Positions 52,246 through 60,869 of a DNA stretch of 64,000 bases are shown here, one piece after another (position 1 is the stretch's first letter; every line of letters begins with the position of its first letter). The DNA comes from Desulfoscipio gibsoniae DSM 7213 (lineage in GTDB: Bacteria > Bacillota > Desulfotomaculia > Desulfotomaculales > Desulfallaceae). The notes under the pieces were generated by a model that ran no database searches, had not been told where the DNA came from, and saw only the letters and a list, made by a program, of their open reading frames with translations. The DNA lies in NCBI RefSeq assembly GCF_000233715.2, contig NC_021184.1, positions 372,001 through 436,000 of the forward strand, written 5' to 3'. Made by a program: the position numbers and the translations under genes.

Positions 52246-52395
52246 GTGGGTTTGCTCACTGAAGGTTGGCATTATGTAAAAGGTTATTTAAGTGAAGTTT
52301 TTTTATTATCTATATTCTACAGCATCCTCGCTTCATGGGTGTTGCTGTCCGGGGCAACTTTACCATCACGTGTTCTACGCCGTGGTAGGACATAG
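52246..52395 (+). CDS. small single-pass membrane protein, 49 aa
   Basis: Starts MGLLTEGWHYVKGYLSEVFL, with a hydrophobic stretch FLLSIFYSILASWVLLSG and a basic end RVLRRGRT. GTG start with AAGGAGGTG 6 bases upstream, a promoter and a following hairpin support a real gene. No family recognised; could be a small toxin or a subunit of a membrane complex. Confidence 0.55.
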   Translation: MGLLTEGWHYVKGYLSEVFLLSIFYSILASWVLLSGATLPSRVLRRGRT

Positions 52396-52455
52396 GTTTC
52401 AGGATGTTATTAAGTATAAATAGACCGCCCCGTCTGTTCAACCTGGTTTTAACTC

Positions 52456-52513
52456 AACCCGTCGGGAAATCCCCGTCCTAAGCTTGCGAAGGACGGGGAT
52501 GGAAGGCGGGTTT
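52456..52513 (+). terminator. strong hairpin, probable terminator
   Basis: ATCCCCGTCCT and AGGACGGGGAT form an 11 bp stem; AACCCG and CGGGTTT add an outer stem, followed by TTTGTTTCTT. It could also be the end of an IS605-type element, but no such ORF is near. Confidence 0.6.
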
Positions 52514-52587
52514 GTTTCTTAATATGGTAGTTTAGAAAAGTATGAATATTTACAATAAAACAGTGTTCTAGGTCGGTTATTCTGGTA

Positions 52588-52639
52588 CAATATAGTTATG
52601 AACTATCTATAGATAAAAAAGCTATCACTCAGTATACTC
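52588..52639. repeat. left arm of duplicated element (copy A)
   Basis: CAATATAGTTATGAACTATC followed by TATAGATAAAAAAGCTATC. It matches 63340-63390. The right arm is at 53462-53620. In copy B the two arms touch. Confidence 0.7.
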
Positions 52640-52659
52640 TCCGGTTCAACTGCAACTGT

Positions 52660-52838
52660 CCAAAAGAGTCCTAAAAATTTATATTGCCTGAAAGGCGGTG
52701 AAATGCCTGGGAACTAGGTTGCGGTAAAGGGTCTACTTGAACCAGGAAGTTATGTAACTTCGTTTATGTTCCTGGTAGTACCTTCCTGAACAAAGCGAAG
52801 GGTGGAGTAGCCCACTAACTTATCGGAGATAAAATCCA
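52660..52838 (+). ncRNA. HEARO-like structured RNA, no endonuclease gene attached
   Basis: Compact structured stretch: AAAGGCGGTGAAATGCCTGG, GGGAACTAGGTTGCGG, a CCAGGAAG...TTCCTGG stem, GTACCTTCC and GGGTGGAGTAGCCC. The order resembles HEARO/omega-RNA elements that accompany IscB-type HNH endonucleases. No iscB or tnpB gene is present; tetR follows 19 bases later. Identification is from memory of the motif. Confidence 0.45.
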
Positions 52839-52856
52839 GTAATTGGAGGGCAAAAA

Positions 52857-53423
52857 TTGGCTGGCCGTAAGGAAGAAATTATTAAAGTAGCTACTGTGCT
52901 TTTCAGTAAAAATGGTTATGATAACACTTCAATACGAGAACTTGCCAAAGCTTGTGAACTCAGTGTTGCCGGGCTTTATTATTTTTTTCAAAACAAGGAG
53001 GATATTCTTTTCAACATTCTTAACTCTTCACTAGACAGACTTATGCAATATGTGAGCTCTGCAATAAATAAAAATGATAGTCCTCAAACGAACATTAAAC
53101 GAATTATCGATCATGGGGTACAATGCGTAATGGAAAGTAAAATGGAAATTGGTTTGTTGTTAAAAGAAAGCCCGCGATTAAACCCGGAACAGCAGGTAAT
53201 CATTAAAAACAATGAAAGAGAGGTAATTCATTTAATAAGAAATGAAATATCCAGACTAAATGATGAAGGGAGTCTCAAAAACTTTAATCTAACTTTCTTA
53301 GCTTTTTCAATATGGTCTATTATTAGCTTTTCTCATAACTGGTTTAACCCGGAGGGTCAGCTATCAACAAAAGGATTTGTAACGGAAACAACCGAGTTAT
53401 TTTTTAATGGTGTTCTTAAATAG
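52857..53423 (+). CDS. TetR-family regulator 1
   Basis: 188 aa. Helix-turn-helix: KVATVLFSKNGYDNTSIRELAKACELSVAGLYYFF. C-terminal domain is fatty-acyl-regulator-like in length, with no ligand motif. TTG 52857 with TTGGAGGG 6 bases upstream. It sits between the HEARO-like RNA and a hairpin. It may control the acyl-CoA genes downstream. Confidence 0.88.
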   Translation: MAGRKEEIIKVATVLFSKNGYDNTSIRELAKACELSVAGLYYFFQNKEDILFNILNSSLDRLMQYVSSAINKNDSPQTNIKRIIDHGVQCVMESKMEIGLLLKESPRLNPEQQVIIKNNEREVIHLIRNEISRLNDEGSLKNFNLTFLAFSIWSIISFSHNWFNPEGQLSTKGFVTETTELFFNGVLK

Positions 53424-53461
53424 CGCCATATTCAGGAAAAATAAAATTAATAATGACAATT

Positions 53462-53620
53462 CTTATGTCAATTAGCAAATTCGCAGAATTTTACTACAAA
53501 TTTGCTAATTGAATTATTTTAAAAAAAGTGGCTTCCTTTTAATATGAGGCTACTTTTTTAAGTGATATTATTTTCAAATATATCAATTACTTTTCAATAT
53601 TCTGAACCATTTTCGTTATT
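53462..53620. repeat. right arm of duplicated element (copy A), with hairpin and terminator
   Basis: CAATTAGCAAATT and AATTTGCTAATTG form a 13 bp inverted repeat; AGTGGCTTCC...GAGGCTACT with T-run is a terminator for tetR 1. Matches 63393-63556. Confidence 0.7.
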
Positions 53621-53639
53621 ATGACTACTTCACACATTT

Positions 53640-54320
53640 TTCAAATAATACTACATAACCCTTAGCTTCTAACTTTTTTTTCATGATCATTATTTTTTTC
53701 TCCAAAACCCTGCATAAAAACCGAAATTAATGGCAAATTAAAAAGAGTTAGTGGGTCGGATACCTAATGCCCACCAACCGTAAACCCATGATTCTCCATA
53801 ACGTTCCGTGTCGTACATGGTTAAGGGTATTCTCATGGGAGATCAAATTTTCCTTGACAATCTACACCATTCGCCATTTGGCTTCCTTACTTTTTATCGC
53901 TTGTAGGCCATACTCCCATTGTGCATGGAAGAGCAGACGGGATCTCCCGAGTTACCGCATCATACATTGTGGGTGGGTAATACCGATAACAGCCCCATAG
54001 GAAACTTCAACGGAGACGACCTGTTTGCCCCGTATGGTGGGAATACATGTCCGGGCTGATTGAAGGCGGGTTGAAAGTGCAAAGTACTTGTTGGCAACTG
54101 CGTAGGCCCGGACGGTCTGCCGTTGTTAAAGGATGATGGATATTGGATTTTATTAATCACGTATCTTATTAAGAGAACGGCTGTATGCTGTAAATTTACT
54201 GGTACCGCGGGGGTCAACCCTTTGTCTCATACTGGGGCGGAGGGTTTTAATTTTGTACAAGAGAGGTTCCCACCCTCGGGGATGAAGACAGTCGCTTGGA
54301 AAAACATTGAATTTTAACAT
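53640..54320. other. gene-free stretch, possibly decayed mobile DNA
   Basis: About 680 bases without a credible gene. GC-richer than its flanks and with local stems such as AGACGGGATCTCCCG. No transposase text read in any frame. Confidence 0.4.
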
Positions 54321-54327
54321 TAGTTTA

Positions 54328-54356
54328 TTGACATTTTAGAATAAGAATGATTAAAT
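54328..54356 (+). promoter_or_regulatory. promoter of tetR 2
   Basis: TTGACA (54328-54333), 17 bases, TTAAAT (54351-54356), followed by TGCACTAAACATTTGTTGCA. The same layout and nearly the same spacer (ATAAGAATGRTTAAAT) precede the acyl-CoA dehydrogenase gene at 55919, so both may share one regulator. Confidence 0.6.
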
Positions 54357-54403
54357 GTAATTGGTGCACTAAACATTTGTTGCAATAAGGAGAGTTTATT
54401 ATT

Positions 54404-54988
54404 GTGCCTACACCTGAAGAACGTTATGCTGCAATTATTGATGCGGCGGTTCAACTTTTTCGCAAAAAAAATTACCATGGGACCTCAATGCAGGATATTG
54501 CAGAAGCGGTAGGAATCTATCGGGGAAGCCTTTATCATTACATTAACAGCAAAGAAGAATTACTATTTCGTATTGTAGAGCGGGCGATATCTAAATTTAG
54601 AGAAGTACTATCAAAAATTCAGATGGAGAATCTCACGGCTACCGAAAAATTACACCAGGCTATTTATACCCATGTTCAATATATAGTGAAAGACCAGGCG
54701 GGACTTGCCATCCTTCTAGAAGATACTAAACAACTGTCCGAGGAATATCAAGAAAAGATCCGTGATGCACAGAAGCAATATGAGATAATTCTACAGAATA
54801 TTATCGAGGAAGGTATCCAAAAAGGAGAGTTTAAAGACTTAAATTCAAAAGTTGTCACATATACACTATTAGGTATGATGAACTGGACGTACAGGTGGTA
54901 TTCGGTAAAAGGGAAATTATCCTCTGAAGAAATTGCAGCAATTATTGAAGATATAATTATAAACGGGCTTTCAAAAAGCAATAATTAA
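54404..54988 (+). CDS. TetR-family regulator 2
   Basis: 194 aa. Helix-turn-helix: AAVQLFRKKNYHGTSMQDIAEAVGIYRGSLYHYINSKEELL, close to the FadR/acyl-CoA-sensing TetR proteins. C-terminal part ends GMMNWTYRWYSVKGKLSSEEIA, a frequent pattern of that group. GTG 54404 with AAGGAGAG 9 bases upstream. Likely represses itself and the downstream acyl-CoA genes. Confidence 0.9.
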   Translation: MPTPEERYAAIIDAAVQLFRKKNYHGTSMQDIAEAVGIYRGSLYHYINSKEELLFRIVERAISKFREVLSKIQMENLTATEKLHQAIYTHVQYIVKDQAGLAILLEDTKQLSEEYQEKIRDAQKQYEIILQNIIEEGIQKGEFKDLNSKVVTYTLLGMMNWTYRWYSVKGKLSSEEIAAIIEDIIINGLSKSNN

Positions 54989-55440
54989 CATGAATATTAT
55001 AATGATTCTAATTTTGGAGAGTATGCATATCCTATCCTGCCAATATTTAAACCACATCGGTTAACGAGGGACGATTACTGTTATGCTTGCATAATAGTCA
55101 CTGATAACTTAGATTGTATTTGTGGAAGGGGCAGTGGTCGCGCAATTCGTCCGATTCCTTGCCGGTCAAGTTTGCTGAGCAAAAGATTTTATCCATTAAG
55201 ACTGATAAAATAGAACTGAAGGCGGAAAAGGGCACTAAGTTAGACACGTGAAGATAGCACAAGCTTGTAATAGTAGTGAATGCATTTGGAGGATTCCGTG
55301 AACACCCATTATCCCATGGAATTGTTACGTCATTGTTTAAAGGCTATAACCGATAACTCAAGAACGTAAGTTGCAAAGGCAATATATATTAAACAATAAA
55401 GATAATAGTATTATATCTTATCTTTTTAATCATAATGCGA
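54989..55440. other. intergenic, possible gene debris
   Basis: About 450 bases. A small frame with a GGAGG site at 55299 reads VNTHYPMELLRHCLKAITDN, possibly a fragment of a lost gene. Nothing else recognised. Confidence 0.4.
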
Positions 55441-55450
55441 CAAACGTTTG
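55441..55450. promoter_or_regulatory. CAAACGTTTG operator-like site 1
   Basis: CAAACGTTTG, perfect 10 bp palindrome in the context GACAAACGTTTGATACA. The same GACAAACGTTTGAT occurs at 56057, and a 10+10 inverted repeat with this core lies at 60834. Confidence 0.5.
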
Positions 55451-55512
55451 ATACACTATTAATTATTAGCATGAAACACATAAACAAAAAACAGAGGGGA
55501 TAGATTAAGCCG

Positions 55513-55921
55513 GTGAAAATGTATGAGTACATGGCAAGGAACTTTTCGCCAAATTCGGTCTTCCGGCGCCGAAAGGCAGAATTATAACCAGTCCGGACGA
55601 AGCGGCCCGGGTAGCAGCTGAAATAGACGGCCCTGTAGAGTCCCAGGTTTTGTCCGGCAAGCTGGGTAAAGCTTGCGGCATCAATTATGCAAATACCCCG
55701 GAAGGTGCTGGGGCCGCAGACGGTGAACTTTTTGGCATGACCACCATTCGGGGCCTGCCGGTGGAGACACTCCTGTTGGAAGGGAAACTGCAATCGACAA
55801 GGAGCTTTACATATCCATTACCATCGATGGGGCCGCCAAAAAGCCCGTTCTGATTGCATCGGTCCGGCGGCATGGATATTGAAGAAGTGGCCGAAGAATA
55901 CATAATCAAAGTTAGTTATTG
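55513..55921 (+). pseudogene. broken succinyl-CoA ligase beta-subunit-like gene (ATP-grasp, N-terminal part)
   Basis: Pieces in three frames read together as the start of SucC-like proteins: VKMYEYMARN, LFAKFGLPAPKGRIITSPDE, SQVLSGKLGKACGINYANTP, RGLPVETLLLEGKL, AIDKELYISITIDGAAKKP and GGMDIEEVAEEYIIK. At least three frameshifts, and the rest of the gene is missing. Inactive. Confidence 0.8.
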
Positions 55922-55947
55922 ACATACCAAGATAAGAATGGTTAAAT
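55919..55947 (+). promoter_or_regulatory. promoter of the acyl-CoA dehydrogenase gene
   Basis: TTGACA (55919-55924), 17 bases, TTAAAT (55942-55947), then TGCACCAAACATTTGTCGCC. Near-twin of the tetR 2 promoter. A CAAACGTTTG site lies at 56059-56068 between it and the start codon. Confidence 0.6.
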
Positions 55948-56058
55948 ATATCTAGGCATAATTGCACCAAACATTTGTCGCCATATCAAATTGCCCTCTA
56001 AACTATTGGTCTTAGAAAAGGCAATGATGAAACATGTATGCGTAGGAAAAATTGGGGA

Positions 56059-56068
56059 CAAACGTTTG
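56059..56068. promoter_or_regulatory. CAAACGTTTG operator-like site 2
   Basis: Same palindrome as at 55441, about 40 bases before the acyl-CoA dehydrogenase start. Confidence 0.5.
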
Positions 56069-56107
56069 ATGTATTATAAAAAATTAAGGAGTATGGGGGT
56101 TTTAAAA

Positions 56108-57247
56108 ATGGATTTTTCTTTAAGTGAAGAGCATAAATTACTCAGGCAAACAATTAGCCGATTTGTGAAAAAAAATATTATACCCCTGGCTGAAGAAATT
56201 GATGCAGGAGAAGAAATTCCTTCCCATTTGTTGCAGGATATTGCTAAACAAGGGTATTTTGGTATCCGTTACCCGGAAGCTTATGGCGGCGCGGGTAGTG
56301 ATATGATCAGCTACATAATTATGGTGGAGGAAATGGCGTATGGTTCAATGAGCGTGGCTGCGGCGGTATCCGTGCACACTTCTGCGGGAACAATGCCAAT
56401 TTACCGGTTTGGCTCTGAGGAACAAAAGCAGAAATACCTTGTCCCAGCCATCAAAGGAGAAAAAATTGGCTGTTTTGCTCTTACTGAGCCTAATGCGGGT
56501 TCCGATGTGGCTGCTATTCAAACAACGGCCAGGAAGGTTAGAGATGGCTACTTGCTTAATGGGAGTAAAACTTTCATTACCAATGCTCTTAGGGCTAATT
56601 ATGCTATTGTCGCTGCGAAAACTGATTTTGCCAAAGGCAGAAAAGGAATCAGCCTTTTTATTGTTGACAAAGAAACACCGGGTTTTCAAGTATTGCGGAA
56701 ATTATCTAAGATGAGTATACGGGGATCAGATACGGGTGAGCTAATTTTTGAAGAATGTTTTGTGCCTTCAGGTGCCTTGCTGGGGGAGGAGGGCAAAGGC
56801 TTTGATTATTTAAAAGAATCATTAGTTGACGGGCGTATTATGACGGCGGCTAATTGCCTGGGGGTTTGCCGGGCGGCTTTTGATGCTGGTTTGACTTATG
56901 CACGGCAAAGAGAACAGTTCGGTCAGCAAATCGGGAAATTTCAAGCTGTTAATTTTAAACTGGCGGATATGGCGGTGGATTTAGAAGCTGCGCGACTGTT
57001 AGTTTATTATAGCGCCTGGTTGTCTGATGTCAATAAAGAGCGGGCTAAGGAAGCATCGATAGCTAAACTTTTTGCATCTGAAGCTGCCAATCGTATAGCT
57101 ACAAAAGCAGTGGAGATTCATGGCGGGTACGGGATTATGATGGAATATCCGGTTCAGAGACTTTATCGTGACGCCAGGTTTCTTACAATAGGAGAGGGCA
57201 CTTCAGATATACAGCGCTTGGTCATTGGCAATCTATTGGTGTTTTAG
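56108..57247 (+). CDS. acyl-CoA dehydrogenase
   Basis: 379 aa, usual size. Oxidises acyl-CoA to 2-enoyl-CoA, passing electrons to ETF. Motifs: CFALTEPNAGSDVAAIQTTA (FAD site), FITNA, RMQFGQ-like REQFGQQIGKFQAV, and RDARFLTIGEGTSDIQR with the catalytic glutamate in GEGT. ATG at 56108 gives the normal MDFSLSEEHKLLRQT start; an in-frame ATG earlier is less likely. First gene of the acyl-CoA set. Confidence 0.94.
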   Translation: MDFSLSEEHKLLRQTISRFVKKNIIPLAEEIDAGEEIPSHLLQDIAKQGYFGIRYPEAYGGAGSDMISYIIMVEEMAYGSMSVAAAVSVHTSAGTMPIYRFGSEEQKQKYLVPAIKGEKIGCFALTEPNAGSDVAAIQTTARKVRDGYLLNGSKTFITNALRANYAIVAAKTDFAKGRKGISLFIVDKETPGFQVLRKLSKMSIRGSDTGELIFEECFVPSGALLGEEGKGFDYLKESLVDGRIMTAANCLGVCRAAFDAGLTYARQREQFGQQIGKFQAVNFKLADMAVDLEAARLLVYYSAWLSDVNKERAKEASIAKLFASEAANRIATKAVEIHGGYGIMMEYPVQRLYRDARFLTIGEGTSDIQRLVIGNLLVF

Positions 57248-57297
57248 GACCTTTAGAACCCTACCTAATATCAGCGGTGCTTTCGTGTCTATGGAAT

Positions 57298-57411
57298 ATG
57301 TTAGAGGAATTGAGAAGTTCGGTATTGGATTTGTTGCCCAAAAGTCCCACTGGCAAAATCTTAAGGAGAATGCTCCGGGATAATCAATATCTGGAAATTA
57401 CTTTTAACTAA
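57298..57411 (+). pseudogene. 3' remnant of an acyl-CoA synthetase gene
   Basis: 37 codons ending in the AMP-ligase tail LPKSPTGKILRRMLRDNQ, with the usual catalytic lysine. The rest of the gene is gone. The same tail is seen in the intact ligase at 61088 (FPKNPTGKILKRML). Confidence 0.75.
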
Positions 57412-57453
57412 AGTTAATTAATTAACAACTTGGAGTGATGACATATAGGTCGT

Positions 57454-57498
57454 ATGTTAGAAGGCTTAAAGATCCTTGACCTAAAAAGTTTTTTTTAA
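57454..57498 (+). pseudogene. 5' remnant of a CaiB/BaiF (type III) CoA-transferase gene
   Basis: MLEGLKILDLKSFF then a stop, matching the family start L-x-G-x-K-x-L-D-L. Only 14 codons remain; the following 190 bases are not recognisable. Confidence 0.5.
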
Positions 57499-57691
57499 TC
57501 ATCTTGTTCTAAGGACATTAAGGAAGATTCCTTTTTGGTTGGCGGATTTAAAGGCGTTGGCTGTGGAAGATCATAAGGAAATAATTCTGAAGTAAAGGTG
57601 GTATGTCCAGAGGATTACAATTGAGTTAAAAACATAAGAATTACAGTCGCTCTCAAAAGAATATTTAAAAAGAAAAAAGGAGTTTTGCATT

Positions 57692-58459
57692 ATGGAAATT
57701 AATGGATCGGTAGCCGTGGTTACGGGTGGAGCATCGGGGCTTGGGGAAGCAGTAATTAGACGCTTTTCTGATCAGGGAGCAAAAGTAGTGATATTCGACA
57801 TGGCGGAGGAATCCGGCAGTAAAATTGCCGTCGAACTGGGTGATAGCGCAACCTTTTTTAAAGTAAATGTTACCGATGAGGAAAGTGTGTTAAAAGCAGT
57901 GAACGCTGTTCAGGAAAGATTCGGGGGAATTAATATTGTTATAAACTGCGCAGGTATCGGCATTGCTCATAAAGTGTTGGGTAAAAAAGGCCCCATGCCA
58001 CTGGAAAGTTTTCAGCGAGTAATCCAGGTAAACCTTATCGGTACCTTCAACGTAATCCGTCTTGTAGCAGAGAAGATGGTAAAAAATATTCCCAATGATG
58101 AAGGAGAAAGGGGGGTTATTATTAACACTGCTTCGGTTGCAGCCTTTGAGGGACAAATCGGGCAGGCGGCTTACAGTGCTTCCAAGGGAGGGATAGTAAG
58201 CATGATCCTGCCTATGGCACGGGAACTGGCTTATTACGGGATTCGTGTCATGGGGATTGCTCCTGGGATTTTTGATACTCCCATGATGGGTAGTCTGCCT
58301 GAAAGCACCAGGGATGCATTGGGCAAAATGGTTCCGTTTCCATCCAGACTCGGAAGGCCGGATGAATTTGCCAGGCTGGTGAAAGATATCGTACAGAACC
58401 CGATGCTGAACGGAAGTACAATCCGCCTGGACGGAGCGATCAGGATGCAACCGAAATAA
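57692..58459 (+). CDS. short-chain 3-hydroxyacyl-CoA dehydrogenase (HSD10-like SDR)
   Basis: 255 aa. NAD motif [23 protein letters not shown], active-site Ser in TASVAAFEG and Tyr/Lys in AYSASKGG. The closing [16 protein letters not shown] and [15 protein letters not shown] are typical of type II 3-hydroxyacyl-CoA dehydrogenases (HSD17B10). Oxidises 3-hydroxyacyl-CoA, often 2-methyl-branched or cyclic. AAAAAAGGAG lies upstream. Next gene is a hydratase, so the two catalyse neighbouring steps. Confidence 0.9.
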   Translation: MEINGSVAVVTGGASGLGEAVIRRFSDQGAKVVIFDMAEESGSKIAVELGDSATFFKVNVTDEESVLKAVNAVQERFGGINIVINCAGIGIAHKVLGKKGPMPLESFQRVIQVNLIGTFNVIRLVAEKMVKNIPNDEGERGVIINTASVAAFEGQIGQAAYSASKGGIVSMILPMARELAYYGIRVMGIAPGIFDTPMMGSLPESTRDALGKMVPFPSRLGRPDEFARLVKDIVQNPMLNGSTIRLDGAIRMQPK

Positions 58460-58546
58460 AAGGCCTAAGATGAATGCAGCTTTAGTTCGGCCACTTACGG
58501 CGCAAGACAGGCACAGGTGTTTCGACTAATGAAAGGGGGAATAAAC

Positions 58547-59326
58547 ATGGCTTTTGATACACTTATAGTCAATATCGAGGACGGTATCGCCGTGGTTTAT
58601 CTAAATCGCCTCCCGGTAAACCCGTTAAACAGCAAACTCTACCGGGAATTGACTCAGGTGGCCGGAGATCTGGATGATGACCCGTCTGTGCGGGCGGTGA
58701 TTATTACAGGTTCCGGAGAAAAAGCCTTTGCCGCCGGTGCTGACATCAGTGAGATAAAAGACTTGACACCAGTGGAGATGTACAGGTTCTGCCTGGTTTC
58801 TTTGCATACGTGCAGCCAAATAGAAAACATAAAAAAGCCGGTCATCGCTGCTATAAACGGATTGGCTTTGGGCGGTGGGCTTGAGGTGGCGCTGACCTGC
58901 GACTTTAGAATAGCATCGGACAAGGCAAAGTTCGGGCTGCCCGAGATAACCCTGGGCATTATCCCAGGCAATGGTGGCACACAGCGTTTGCCGCGTTTGA
59001 TTGGCGCCTCCAGGGCAAAGGAGTTGCTTTTCCTGGGGGATATGATTGACGCTGTCCGTGCCGAACAAATCGGCCTGGTTAACAAGGTGGTACCGTCCGC
59101 CGAACTGATGCGGGAGGCAAAATCCCTGGCCTTAAAACTGGCTGCCCGTCCGGCGCACGCCTTGAGTGTTTTAAAGGGATCGGTGGACAAAGGGCTCAAT
59201 ATGTACCTAAACGATGCCCTTGATTTCGAAGTTAAGAACTTTATCCTGACTTTCGCCAGCGATGACCGCAAGGAAGGGCTTAGTGCCTTTATGGAAAAGC
59301 GCAAACCAAATTTTACCAATAAGTGA
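58547..59326 (+). CDS. enoyl-CoA hydratase
   Basis: 259 aa crotonase. Oxyanion-hole segments AAGADISEI and NGLALGGGLEVALTCDF; the catalytic Glu positions are in LPEITLGIIPGNGGTQRLPR. Hydrates 2-enoyl-CoA. ATG 58547 with GGGGG upstream. Thiolase gene begins 13 bases after its stop. Confidence 0.93.
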   Translation: MAFDTLIVNIEDGIAVVYLNRLPVNPLNSKLYRELTQVAGDLDDDPSVRAVIITGSGEKAFAAGADISEIKDLTPVEMYRFCLVSLHTCSQIENIKKPVIAAINGLALGGGLEVALTCDFRIASDKAKFGLPEITLGIIPGNGGTQRLPRLIGASRAKELLFLGDMIDAVRAEQIGLVNKVVPSAELMREAKSLALKLAARPAHALSVLKGSVDKGLNMYLNDALDFEVKNFILTFASDDRKEGLSAFMEKRKPNFTNK

Positions 59327-59339
59327 GGAGGGTAATTTT

Positions 59340-60533
59340 ATGTATATAAAAGCATTTATTCCTTATCGCGGATATTACAGTTCCCCCTTTGCCCGCTGGC
59401 AGGGGAGTTTGCAGAATGAAAACTCCATCGAACTGGGGGCAAAAACTGCCAGGAGATGGCTGGCGGCAAAGGATCTGAATCCAAAGATATTTGAATATTT
59501 TATTATAGGGAAAACCGTTGGCCAGTTGCATACCTTTTATGCTGCCCCCTGGGCGGCTGCCCTCATGGGAGCTACGGAAATCCCCGGCTGTCATATCCCC
59601 CAGGCTTGTTCTACATCCACGACCTGCATAAATCAAGCGGCGGTGGGTATCGAAACAGGTCTTTATGAAAACGCATTTTGCCTTATGACAGACCGTATGT
59701 CCAACTCCCCGCACACTATCTGGCCCAACCCCATGGGTTCCGGTGGAATGGTCATAGCAGAAAACTGGGCGATGGATAATTTCGCCAAGGACCCATGGGG
59801 AGGAGTCGCCATGATCCAGACAGCGGAAAATGTGGTTAAAATGGTCGGTGGTATTACCAAAGAAGACTGCGATGCAGTGACTTATAGACGTTACGAGCAG
59901 TATCAGGACGCACTTGCTAATGACAGGGAGTTCCAGAAGCGTTACATGTTCTCGGTGGAATATAAAAAGGGAAAAAAAGAAACCGCGTTACTGCAAGAGG
60001 ATGAAGGCGTTACTCCTACAACCAGGGAAGGTCTGGCCAGATTAAAACCAGCTATTGAGGGAGGAGTACACTCATTTGGCGCCCAAACCTACCCGGCTGA
60101 CGGTAACTGTGGAATTATTTTATCCACCAGGGAAAAGGCGCGTGAACTTAGTGCTGACAGCAGCATAGAAATACAGGTAGCTTCCTACGGTTTTGCTCGC
60201 GGTCCCAAGGCTCATATATCAATTCCTATGATACCTGCAGCAAGAATGGCTATGGAAAAAGCCGGAATTGGAATAAAGGATGTAAAAGCCATAAAGACGC
60301 ATAATCCATTTACGATCAACGATATATATATTGCCAAGAAACTGAACATTGAAGTCATGAATTTTAATAATTATGGCAGTCCACTTATATACGGGCATCC
60401 CCAAGGACCAACAACCGGGCGTGTAATTATTGAAATGATTGAAGAATTGGTTATCCTCGGGGGGGGGTATGGACTGTTCACGGGATGCGCGGCTGGGGAT
60501 ACTGCTGCAGCACTTGTAGTAAAGGTGTCATAA
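59340..60533 (+). CDS. thiolase-family acetyl-CoA C-acyltransferase with atypical active-site motifs
   Basis: 397 aa. Thiolase fold: first active Cys in HIPQACSTSTTCINQAA, closing NNYGSPLIYGHPQGPTTGR (His) and LFTGCAAGDTAAAL (second Cys). The usual NEAF motif is replaced by KTHNPFTIND, which is the form seen in a subgroup of anaerobe thiolases. Would cleave 3-ketoacyl-CoA in the last beta-oxidation step. ATG 59340 has GAGGAGGG 6 bases upstream. Confidence 0.88.
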   Translation: MYIKAFIPYRGYYSSPFARWQGSLQNENSIELGAKTARRWLAAKDLNPKIFEYFIIGKTVGQLHTFYAAPWAAALMGATEIPGCHIPQACSTSTTCINQAAVGIETGLYENAFCLMTDRMSNSPHTIWPNPMGSGGMVIAENWAMDNFAKDPWGGVAMIQTAENVVKMVGGITKEDCDAVTYRRYEQYQDALANDREFQKRYMFSVEYKKGKKETALLQEDEGVTPTTREGLARLKPAIEGGVHSFGAQTYPADGNCGIILSTREKARELSADSSIEIQVASYGFARGPKAHISIPMIPAARMAMEKAGIGIKDVKAIKTHNPFTINDIYIAKKLNIEVMNFNNYGSPLIYGHPQGPTTGRVIIEMIEELVILGGGYGLFTGCAAGDTAAALVVKVS

Positions 60534-60833
60534 TGTAATTATAGTTGAACTATTGATGGTCCGTGCCCTGTAGTGATTAAATGCGAGTATACAGGTCATA
60601 CTGTTCCAATTGGGCGTGGATAATAGTTCGGTGCTTAATTTTTTAGTGTACTTACCAATCTCCAGACTGTTAGAGTTAGACCATATGGGTCTAAAACGTA
60701 TTGAATGGAAGATCCCCAGGTATCAAGCTTGTGTGTCTCTAACCTGTAAAGAAGAAAGATTGGGGTCGCTGGATGCAGAAAACAGCACATTAGGTAACAA
60801 CGGTTGGCACCTTGCAAGGGGTATATGCTCACA
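60534..60833. other. intergenic, no gene recognised
   Basis: About 300 bases after the thiolase gene. A 250-base open frame is present (60610-60858) but has no ribosome site or known motif; I regard it as chance. Confidence 0.4.
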
Positions 60834-60869
60834 GCAAACGTTCAGTACGACTATGTAACGAACGTTTGC
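60834..60869. promoter_or_regulatory. CAAACGTT-type operator, third site
   Basis: GCAAACGTTC (60834-60843) and GAACGTTTGC (60860-60869) are a perfect 10+10 inverted repeat, 16 bases apart. Shares AACGTTTG with sites 55441 and 56059. Located 220 bases before the acyl-CoA ligase gene. Confidence 0.55.

Noticed and set aside
52660-52838. T-box leader for the tetR 1 transcript
   Set aside because: The GGGTGG stretch recalls the T-box antiterminator, but the rest of the T-box signature is lacking and the following gene is not a tRNA-related or amino-acid gene.
53767-54000. 77-aa frame in the gap between the tetR genes
   Set aside because: No ribosome site and no similarity; composition looks like non-coding structured DNA.
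55389-55793. 134-aa minus-strand frame
   Set aside because: It runs opposite the succinyl-CoA ligase pseudogene, whose text is clearly recognisable on the plus strand.
60610-60858. 82-aa open frame between thiolase and ligase genes
   Set aside because: No ribosome site, no motif, and it overlaps the operator-like inverted repeat.
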